38,377 nucleotides of DNA, taken from contig JABIAY010000022.1 of assembly GCA_018653085.1 (NCBI GenBank), positions 1 to 38,377 on the forward strand, read 5' to 3'. Position numbers and translations under genes: made by a program. The number at the start of each line of letters is the position of its first letter. Position 1 is the first letter of the stretch. This document shows positions 32,409-38,377 of this stretch, piece by piece. This DNA comes from Nitrospina sp. (GTDB lineage Bacteria; Nitrospinota; Nitrospinia; Nitrospinales; VA-1). The notes beneath the pieces were generated by a model, which was not told the DNA's origin, made no database searches, and worked only from the letters and a program-made list of their open reading frames with translations.

Positions 32409-34492
32409 TCAACCGACTTACCAACAAAAAAGGAAAAATACCTTTGCCGCCTCAAAGTATCTTCTCCCCTTCCTCGTATAAGCTCTTCGGTTACAGTTTT
32501 TTAATTCTTTTTTTTGAACTGGCATTAATTCGTTTCATTCCCTCCAATATCAGGATTACCGCCTACTTTATTAATCTGGTGCTAGTGGCGGCCTTTCTGG
32601 GAATGGGCATCGGAATGTTGCGGGTAAAAAGGGGAAAGGATCTCACGCAATTTTTTCTCCCCTTGTTACTTTTACTAACAGGGGCCTGTGTTTATTTCAG
32701 CAATATTCTGGTAGTCGCCCCACAATCAGAAGAAGCCCTCTATGCCATTTACCATGACCTCTCGCCGCATAGCAGGGAATGGGGAATGGTTCCGGTCGTG
32801 TGTGTCATTTTCACCCTTTCCGCCCTGCCTTTTGTGGCCCTGGGTAACGCAATGGGCCGGGAGTTTAAAAACTTCCCCGCCCTCCACGCTTACGCCATAA
32901 ACACTGCTGGAAGCCTTGCCGGGCTCCTGGCCTTCTCTATATTGAGCTATTTTTCTACCCCGCCCTTGTTTTGGTTTGGTCTGGGCGGCCTTCTTTTTCT
33001 TCTCCTGGCCCGAAAACAACAAAACCCTATCATCTCAATTCTTTGTCTGGGGCTGATATTTTATCTGGTGCAAAACCTGCACCAGAAAGATCATGAAATC
33101 TGGTCTCCCTATTACAAAATCAATCACTACCAAAAACCAGCGGTCACCTCTATAAATGTTAATGGCTCCATTCACCAATATATAATTAACTTCTCCCCGC
33201 CCCTCGCTCCCCAAAAAAATATCAGTGCCCTGATAAAACAGGATTACCAGCTCCCTTATCGCTTCGCAAAAAGCTGGGAGGATGTATTGATATTAGGAGC
33301 AGGGTCCGGGAATGATGTACATCTGGTCCTTGAGCAAGGAGCAAAAAATGTGGATGCTGTCGAAATTGACCGGGCGATCTGGAAACTTGGAAAAGATTTA
33401 AATTATCATAAACCTTATGATGACCCCCGGGTCCAGGTTTTTATCGATGACGCCCGTGCCTTCCTTAAAAAAAGCAAAAAGAAATATGATGTCATCATAC
33501 TGGGGACTCTGGACAGCCAAACCCTCTTGTCCGGCATGTCATCCATCCGCCTCGACAATTATATCTACACAGCAGAAGCCTTTCGATCTATACAGGAACA
33601 TTTGAAAACCGAGGGGATAATAATTTTGTACCATATGTCTCCGAGCTCATTCATTCCTCTCAAGTTATCCAAAATCCTGATGGATATTTTTGGGGTTCAT
33701 CCATTGATTCACTTTGAAAAAGAACATAGGAATTTCAACTTCACCTTTGTAGCAGGATCAAATGCTGAAGGTGTTAATGACTTTGGTTATTTTTTCCCAG
33801 AATTAAAAAATGATAGCGAAATCGCTGAATCTCTCGTCTCTCCTCCCACTGATGACTGGCCTTACCTTTACCTGGGTCATCCTGGTATTCCCTCTCACTA
33901 TCTTCAAGCCGGTGGCATACTATTTCTAATTTCCTTAATTTCGATCATTTTCGCGGCAGGAAGAAAAAACATTAAAAACCCTGACTGGACTTTATTTCTA
34001 CTGGGGGCGAGCTTTCTATTACTGGAAACCAAAAGCGTTACCGAAATGTCTTTATTGTTTGGCTCGACCTGGCAAGTCAACATACTGGTCTTTGCATCCA
34101 TCCTGATGTTAATTTTCGCAGCTAATCTATTTATCCTACGCAAAGGACCGTTTGATAAAACCAGAATTTTTTTCGCTTTATTCATCTCTATCGGAGTCAG
34201 CTACGCCATTCCCACTCATTCGCTTCTGGCCCTGCCATTAGCGGGGCAATGGATTGCAGGTGCCTTAATCACAGCAGTGCCGCTGTTTTTTGCCGGAATG
34301 TTGTTTTCGCAGATTTTTGAAAATCGGCAGGAGCCCACGACTTCTTTGGGTTACAACCTGATGGGGGCCATTTGCGGAGGATTGCTGGAATACAGCTCCA
34401 TGGCGTTCGGAACCAAAAACCTGTACCTCCTGGCTTTGGTTTTATATATCCTGGCTTTTCTGGTTCACGGGCGTGAGAAAGGAACTAGCTAG
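32393..34492 (+). CDS. polytopic membrane protein with central spermidine-synthase-like domain
   Basis: A 699-residue protein in which a SAM-binding, spermidine-synthase-like domain (~290-460: VLILGAGSGNDVHLVLEQGA, DAVEIDRAIWKL, VFIDDARAFLKK and YDVIILG) is flanked by membrane helices on both sides (~30-225 and ~500-690). This differs from the broken gene at 3597, which has all its helices at the N-terminus. Polyamine-synthase substrate residues are not obvious, so the reaction is unknown. The GTG at 32393 overlaps the preceding gene; AAGGAG at 32397-32402 is then inside the gene, so the start could be wrong, but no better in-frame ATG precedes the first helix. A repeat follows the stop. Confidence 0.82.
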   Translation: MQGDLVNRLTNKKGKIPLPPQSIFSPSSYKLFGYSFLILFFELALIRFIPSNIRITAYFINLVLVAAFLGMGIGMLRVKRGKDLTQFFLPLLLLLTGACVYFSNILVVAPQSEEALYAIYHDLSPHSREWGMVPVVCVIFTLSALPFVALGNAMGREFKNFPALHAYAINTAGSLAGLLAFSILSYFSTPPLFWFGLGGLLFLLLARKQQNPIISILCLGLIFYLVQNLHQKDHEIWSPYYKINHYQKPAVTSINVNGSIHQYIINFSPPLAPQKNISALIKQDYQLPYRFAKSWEDVLILGAGSGNDVHLVLEQGAKNVDAVEIDRAIWKLGKDLNYHKPYDDPRVQVFIDDARAFLKKSKKKYDVIILGTLDSQTLLSGMSSIRLDNYIYTAEAFRSIQEHLKTEGIIILYHMSPSSFIPLKLSKILMDIFGVHPLIHFEKEHRNFNFTFVAGSNAEGVNDFGYFFPELKNDSEIAESLVSPPTDDWPYLYLGHPGIPSHYLQAGGILFLISLISIIFAAGRKNIKNPDWTLFLLGASFLLLETKSVTEMSLLFGSTWQVNILVFASILMLIFAANLFILRKGPFDKTRIFFALFISIGVSYAIPTHSLLALPLAGQWIAGALITAVPLFFAGMLFSQIFENRQEPTTSLGYNLMGAICGGLLEYSSMAFGTKNLYLLALVLYILAFLVHGREKGTS

Positions 34493-34521
34493 GAAGGAGA
34501 ATGAGAAAGCAATCCCCTCAA

Positions 34522-34586
34522 TCCCCCTTGTCAGGGGGAAAGAGCACATTAAGTCGAGAAACTCTTTGCTCGCCGGTGCTTAGTGG
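34522..34586 (+). repeat. CCTAGYGG repeat family, copy E with hairpin
   Basis: Starts with TCCCCCT-TGTC-AGGGGGA (34522-34539), a 7-bp stem that can act as a terminator between the convergent SpeE-like and purC genes. It then reads TTAAGTCGAGAAACTCTTTGCTCGCC to GTGCTTAGTGG. The TTA of the terminus is the purC stop codon (TAA on the minus strand). Confidence 0.6.
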
Positions 34587-35284
34587 CAAATTAAGTCGTA
34601 CACTTCCTGGTATTTTTCTTCCACATTTCCCAGGTTAAAACGGAAGCGGTCTTTATCCATTTTTTCATTGGTTTCCGAATGCCACAGGCGGCATCCATCC
34701 GGGCTGATCTCATCTCCCAGAAGAACCTTGCCCTTATGCCGACCAAACTCCAGCTTAAAATCCACCAGACGAATATTTCGTTCCTTAAAAAATTTCATCA
34801 TCAGGTCATTGATTTTGAGTCCTTCCGACTTCAAAATCTCCACCTCTTGCTTGGTGGCCCAACCAAAAACATCGACATGACATTCATTGATCATTGGGTC
34901 CCCTAACGGATCACTCTTATAAAAAAATTCAAGGATCGGCTTATCCAGCACCCGCCCTTCTTCGATGCCCAGCCTTTTACATAAACTACCCGCCGCGATA
35001 TTTCGCAACACCACCTCTACCGGAATAATATCCAGCTTTTTCACCAGCATTTCCCGGTCATTGAGAGTTTCAACAAAATGGGTTTCGACTCCCTCACCTT
35101 CCAGATATTGGAAAATCCGACTCGACATATGATTATTCATCACACCTTTATCAACGATGGTGCCTTTTTTCTTGCCATCGAAAGCCGAAGCGTCATCCTT
35201 GAAATACTGAATCATCAAATCAGGATCCGGGGTGTTGTAAAGGATTTTAGCCTTGCCTTCATAAAGTTTTTCCAAGCGTTCCAT
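34580..35284 (-). CDS. purC: phosphoribosylaminoimidazole-succinocarboxamide synthase (SAICAR synthase)
   Basis: It joins CAIR and aspartate using ATP in purine synthesis. The 234-residue, single-domain protein has the family features LYEGKAKILYNTPDPDLMIQ, FKDDASAFDGKKKGTI, VVLRNIAAGSLCKRLGIEEG, LEFFYKSDPLGDPMIN and RLVDFKLEFGRHKGKVLLGDEISPD, here quoted in parts. It lies 10 bases after purB on the same strand, so the two form an operon; SAICAR made here is the direct substrate of PurB. The last residues (LICH) and the stop codon run into a dispersed repeat, so the native C-terminus may be altered, but the catalytic fold is complete. Confidence 0.96.
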   Translation of the reverse strand: MERLEKLYEGKAKILYNTPDPDLMIQYFKDDASAFDGKKKGTIVDKGVMNNHMSSRIFQYLEGEGVETHFVETLNDREMLVKKLDIIPVEVVLRNIAAGSLCKRLGIEEGRVLDKPILEFFYKSDPLGDPMINECHVDVFGWATKQEVEILKSEGLKINDLMMKFFKERNIRLVDFKLEFGRHKGKVLLGDEISPDGCRLWHSETNEKMDKDRFRFNLGNVEEKYQEVYDLICH

Positions 35285-35294
35285 AATCTATCTC

Positions 35295-36590
35295 TTATTT
35301 TTTGAAGACCCGTTTAAAAATACGGTCTATATTTCTAAATTGTGTTTTTAATTGAAACGTCTTGTCAATCTCGGCGATGGACAAGAGTTTCTTGATATCC
35401 TTATCTTTCTTCAATAATGTCAAAAAGTCTTTTCCCGTAGTCCAGCTTTGCATGGCATTTTTCTGCACCAGACTATAGGCTTCTTCCCGGGTAATACCCT
35501 TTCGCACCAAGGCAAGCAGAACACTCTGAGAAAAAATCAGGCCCCCTGTCTGTTTCAGGTTGCGCATCATATTTTCAGGGTAAACCATCAACCCATCCAT
35601 CATCGATGTCATTTTCTTCAACATGTAATGGATTAAAATCGTGCTGTCCGGACCAATCACCCGTTCCACAGAAGAGTGGCTGATATCCCTCTCATGCCAA
35701 AGCGGCATATTCTCCATGGCCGCTAAAGCATTCGCCCGAACCACACGAGCCAAACCACTCATCTGCTCAGAAACTACCGGGTTGCGTTTGTGCGGCATCG
35801 CTGAAGAACCTTTTTGTCCCTTGGAGAAAAACTCCTCCGCTTCCTGCACTTCCGTCCTTTGCAGGTGACGAATTTCAGTAGCGATTTTATCAATCGTCCC
35901 GGCAATAATAGCCAGAGTGGAAAAGAACTCTGCGTGACGGTCACGCTGAATCACTTGACTGGAAACCGGGGCCGGTTTCAATCCCAGTTTGGCACAAACA
36001 TATTCTTCAACATCCGGGTCGATGCAGGCAAAGGTTCCTACCGCACCGGATATCTGCCCATAAGCAATGGTTTGTCGGGCGCGTTTGAGTCGGTCTATAT
36101 TGCGGTTGATCTCTTCATACCAGTTGGCTATTTTCAGTCCAAAGGTCAAAGGCTCTGCATGAATGCCATGCGACCGCCCGATAGTCGGTGTGAGTTTGTG
36201 TTTCTTCGCCTGTTTTTCCAGAACATCTTTTAAAGCTTTAAGTTCCTTCAAAATCAGAGTTGCAGATTGTTTCATCTGCACCGCCAATGCGGTATCCAGA
36301 ACATCGGAGGAAGTCATTCCCATATGCATGTACCGCGCCGATTCCCCGACATGCTCTGCAACACATGTTAAAAATGCGATCACATCGTGTTTGACTTCCC
36401 GTTCAATCTCGTCAATGCGTTCCACATTGAATCGGGATTTTGTCTGGATGTCCTTCAAGGCAGATTTTGGGATTTCCCCTTTTTTTGCCAGGGCCTCACA
36501 AGCCAGAACTTCTACTTTCAGCCAGATTTTAAATTTGTTTTCCGGCTCCCAAATGGCCGCCATTTCAGGCAATGAGTATCGTGGTATCAA
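35295..36590 (-). CDS. purB: adenylosuccinate lyase
   Basis: It cleaves SAICAR and adenylosuccinate, releasing fumarate, at two steps of purine synthesis. The 431-residue protein has the superfamily signature SSAMPHKRNPVVSEQ, plus MTSSDVLDTALAVQ, the catalytic-histidine segment IGRSHGIHAEPLTFG, and SHSSVERVIGPDST. The start is a TTG (36588-36590): it gives the usual N-terminus MIPRYSLPEMAAIW and has GGGGAA at a proper distance; the first in-frame ATG would remove eight conserved residues. First gene of the purB-purC operon, divergent from the phosphatase gene across 100 bp. No purine-repressor site was recognised there. Confidence 0.96.
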   Translation of the reverse strand: MIPRYSLPEMAAIWEPENKFKIWLKVEVLACEALAKKGEIPKSALKDIQTKSRFNVERIDEIEREVKHDVIAFLTCVAEHVGESARYMHMGMTSSDVLDTALAVQMKQSATLILKELKALKDVLEKQAKKHKLTPTIGRSHGIHAEPLTFGLKIANWYEEINRNIDRLKRARQTIAYGQISGAVGTFACIDPDVEEYVCAKLGLKPAPVSSQVIQRDRHAEFFSTLAIIAGTIDKIATEIRHLQRTEVQEAEEFFSKGQKGSSAMPHKRNPVVSEQMSGLARVVRANALAAMENMPLWHERDISHSSVERVIGPDSTILIHYMLKKMTSMMDGLMVYPENMMRNLKQTGGLIFSQSVLLALVRKGITREEAYSLVQKNAMQSWTTGKDFLTLLKKDKDIKKLLSIAEIDKTFQLKTQFRNIDRIFKRVFKK

Positions 36591-36690
36591 AGTTCAGTTT
36601 CCCCGTATAATAGATCGTGGACCAAAGTTGTGGTAAAAATAAATTTATGACGGAGCATATCTTAAACGCAATCGCCCGGTAAATCAATCA

Positions 36691-37185
36691 ATGAACTCAA
36701 CTGTTGAAGTCTGTTTTGTATGTCTCGGAAATATTTGCCGTTCCCCGCTTGCCCAAGGTGTTTTTGAAGCCCTGGTCAAACAAGAAGAGTTGCAAGACCG
36801 CATTATTATAAGCTCTGCCGGGACCAGCCACTGGCATGTGGGAGGTCCTCCTGACCCTCGAATGCAACAAACCGCACGCCAGCATGGCATTCACCTTAAC
36901 AGCCGGGCACGCCAGTTTCAGGCCACAGATTTCAAGCGAATGGACCTGGTGCTGGCGATGGACCACAGCAATCTGGACTCCCTGCAACAGATGCGGCCTG
37001 CGGCGGAACTTCATGACAAATTGTTTCTGTTTCGTTCTTTTGACCCGGAAAATAACGGTGATCTTAATGTACCCGATCCCTATTACGGCGGCGACAAAGG
37101 TTTTGAAGCGGTATACCAGATGGTCGAGAGAACCTGCCCAAAAGTTCTGCAACATTTGCAAACCAAGCTTGCTAAAAAAGCATGA
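36691..37185 (+). CDS. low-molecular-weight protein-tyrosine-phosphatase family protein
   Basis: A 164-residue cytosolic phosphatase with the P-loop CxxxxxR[S] as CLGNICRS (Cys11, Arg17) close to the N-terminus and the general-acid aspartate in NVPDPYYGG. Size and spacing are typical. It overlaps the next gene, a fructosamine-kinase homologue, by four bases (ATGA), so translation is coupled. Bacterial LMW-PTPs in this context have been reported to act on sugar-phosphate-modified amines such as ribulosamine 5-phosphate, so it may serve protein deglycation rather than tyrosine signalling. No tyrosine kinase is nearby. Confidence 0.93.
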   Translation: MNSTVEVCFVCLGNICRSPLAQGVFEALVKQEELQDRIIISSAGTSHWHVGGPPDPRMQQTARQHGIHLNSRARQFQATDFKRMDLVLAMDHSNLDSLQQMRPAAELHDKLFLFRSFDPENNGDLNVPDPYYGGDKGFEAVYQMVERTCPKVLQHLQTKLAKKA

Positions 37186-38054
37186 ATGAAGAAATCAGTC
37201 GGCTTTTAGAACCCGTTTTTGGCCGGGAGGTAAAAGTACAGTCCTCGGCCTCAACCAGCGGAGGATGCATCAACCAAACCTCCGTTCTGCGATTGACCAA
37301 TGATGAGCGGGTTTTTCTGAAGTACAACTCCCACCCTCCCGCAAATTTCTTCAACGTAGAAGCCAGAGGACTTAAACTTCTGGCACAGACGGCGAAAGGG
37401 CCGAGAATCCCAAAACCTCTGGCTTTGCAGGATTGCGCAAAACCCACTTTTCTGATTCTGGAATATATTGAAGAGTCTTCTCCCGGACAGGATTTCTCAG
37501 TCCGCTTTGCCCGGTCGCTGGCCGAGCTCCACCAGACCAGCCATGACAGCTTCGGCCTGGACCACGACAATTATATTGGCAGTACTGTGCAAAAAAACGC
37601 TCAGGAAACCAACGGCATCGACTTTTTCCGCGACCAGCGATTGCGACCTCAGCAGGAACTGGCGCGCAAAACTCTTCCTCCTTCTACCGATAAAAATCTC
37701 AGCAAACTCTATGACCGACTGGAAAACTATCTCGATATTTCAGGAGAAAAACCAGCCTTACTGCACGGTGACCTATGGTCCGGAAATTATTTTCCTGACA
37801 AAGATCAAGTCCCTTGTATTTTTGACCCGGCGGTTTATTTTGGTTTGCGCGAAGCCGACCTGGCCATGACCGAACTCTTTGGCAGACTGCCGCAAAAGTT
37901 TTACGATGCTTATCATGAAGCTTTTCCGCTGAATCCAGGATATGAGGAAAGAAAAGACCTGTATAACCTGTACCACCTTTTAAACCACCTGAATCTTTTT
38001 GGCGGCTCCTACCTGGCCTCTGTGGAACAGGTGGTTCGACGTTATGTTAAGTAG
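37182..38054 (+). CDS. fructosamine/ketosamine-3-kinase family protein
   Basis: A 290-residue aminoglycoside-phosphotransferase-like kinase. The glycine-rich start STSGGCINQTSVLRL, the ATP lysine in RVFLKYN, the catalytic loop LLHGDLWSGNYF (His195, Asp197) and the metal aspartate in IFDPAVYFG identify the FN3K family. These enzymes phosphorylate ketosamines on glycated protein lysines, making them unstable and so repairing the protein; bacterial members favour ribulosamines and erythrulosamines. Its start overlaps the LMW-phosphatase stop, and the pair probably forms a two-enzyme repair operon. A dispersed repeat follows the stop codon. Confidence 0.92.
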   Translation: MNEEISRLLEPVFGREVKVQSSASTSGGCINQTSVLRLTNDERVFLKYNSHPPANFFNVEARGLKLLAQTAKGPRIPKPLALQDCAKPTFLILEYIEESSPGQDFSVRFARSLAELHQTSHDSFGLDHDNYIGSTVQKNAQETNGIDFFRDQRLRPQQELARKTLPPSTDKNLSKLYDRLENYLDISGEKPALLHGDLWSGNYFPDKDQVPCIFDPAVYFGLREADLAMTELFGRLPQKFYDAYHEAFPLNPGYEERKDLYNLYHLLNHLNLFGGSYLASVEQVVRRYVK

Positions 38055-38076
38055 ACGGGAACATAGCAAGTACTTT

Positions 38077-38140
38077 TTAAGCCGGGACCAATCTTTAATT
38101 GCAGTAAAAAGCTATTGCACACTGGCCCTACGCCTAGTAG
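38077..38140 (+). repeat. CCTAGYGG repeat family, copy B
   Basis: TTAAGCCGGGACCAATC...AAAGCTATTGCACACTGGCCC to ACGCCTAGTAG. It aligns with copy A and, with the strongest match, with the reverse complement of the left half of copy D (GCACACTGGCCC). It ends directly next to the stop codon of the minus-strand gene at the right edge. Confidence 0.65.
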
Positions 38141-38377
38141 TTAGAAACCGCCGCCAGTTTTGGCTATGAAGGTGTTCAATTCTCTTTCGACAGGACCCTC
38201 CCAGTTTTTCATCTCAGTAGATAGGGTGGTCAGAACAGCCTTTCCTTCGCTAATTTCCAACGCGGTGGCAATGCTGACCAGGATTCTCGACCCATATCGG
38301 TCAACCAAGCCATGCTCTTCAGCGGCGCGGAAAGCCATATTTGACCCAAGAATCATTGCCCAGGCCTGGATGACAGA
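38141..38377 (-). CDS. hypothetical protein, C-terminal part (runs off the right edge)
   Basis: The minus-strand frame is open through the window edge (…SVIQAWAMILGSN upstream of the first internal ATG), so only the last 78 residues are seen and the start lies outside. The visible part is soluble and helical, with SNMAFRAAEEHGLVDRYGSR, a Thr/Glu-rich segment, and a Gly-rich end (KTGGGF). I do not recognise a family. It is convergent with the fructosamine-kinase gene, and repeat copy B lies against its stop codon. Confidence 0.65.
   Translation of the reverse strand, partial: SVIQAWAMILGSNMAFRAAEEHGLVDRYGSRILVSIATALEISEGKAVLTTLSTEMKNWEGPVERELNTFIAKTGGGF

Noticed and set aside
1..38377. tRNA, rRNA, CRISPR arrays, prophage or toxin-antitoxin genes
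   Set aside because: I looked for cloverleaf-like segments, regularly spaced repeats and typical gene pairs and saw none, though reading by eye could miss a divergent tRNA.

Overview
This 38.4 kb window is ordinary chromosomal sequence of moderate GC content, densely coded on both strands, and I see no tRNA, rRNA, CRISPR array, phage module or transposase gene in it. The mix of a complex I subunit, a copper nitrite reductase, many sensory kinases and sigma-54 control suggests a free-living, respiratory, nitrogen-cycling Gram-negative bacterium. A Nitrospinota (Nitrospina-like nitrite oxidiser) origin fits, but this is inference from gene content and needs phylogeny.

Layout. 1-1123 is the 3' end of nuoM. 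1637-3383 is a NarL-type two-component pair. 3597-5805 is a membrane/spermidine-synthase-like gene split by a frameshift. 5985-14167 is a signalling block: a Cache-HAMP-PAS kinase, a REC-REC-PAS-kinase-REC hybrid, a CheA carrying two CheW-like domains, and a CBS-pair protein. 14206-16154 holds an Rrf2 regulator divergent from nirK, with a good promoter and a palindrome between them. 16351-19412 pairs a thiamine-diphosphate (acetolactate-synthase-like) enzyme with an aldehyde dehydrogenase, a possible 2-oxoglutarate decarboxylase / succinate semialdehyde dehydrogenase bypass. 19409-22307 carries a TPR-SUMF1-domain lipoprotein-like or exported protein and a diguanylate cyclase.

22415-26210 is the most coherent self-contained system: a PAS-sigma-54 activator divergent from an operon of a double-CDGSH iron-sulfur protein, a pirin, a DoxX protein and a nitroreductase. 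The intergenic region has a near-consensus -24/-12 promoter and a 17-bp inverted repeat where activator sites would be expected. I read it as a sigma-54-controlled redox or electrophile stress module.

26257-38377 is mostly housekeeping: DAHP synthase, GlnD, a TPR protein, a candidate small RNA, oligoribonuclease, a small Cys-rich protein, a second membrane/spermidine-synthase-like protein, purB-purC, and an LMW phosphatase overlapping a fructosamine-kinase-family gene. A final gene runs off the right edge.

The main non-coding discovery is a dispersed repeat family, seen five times (22346, 27267, 31019, 34522, 38077). It shares a terminus reading CCTAGYGG. One copy has two inverted ends like a MITE, and its end repeatedly falls on or next to the stop codons of flanking genes.
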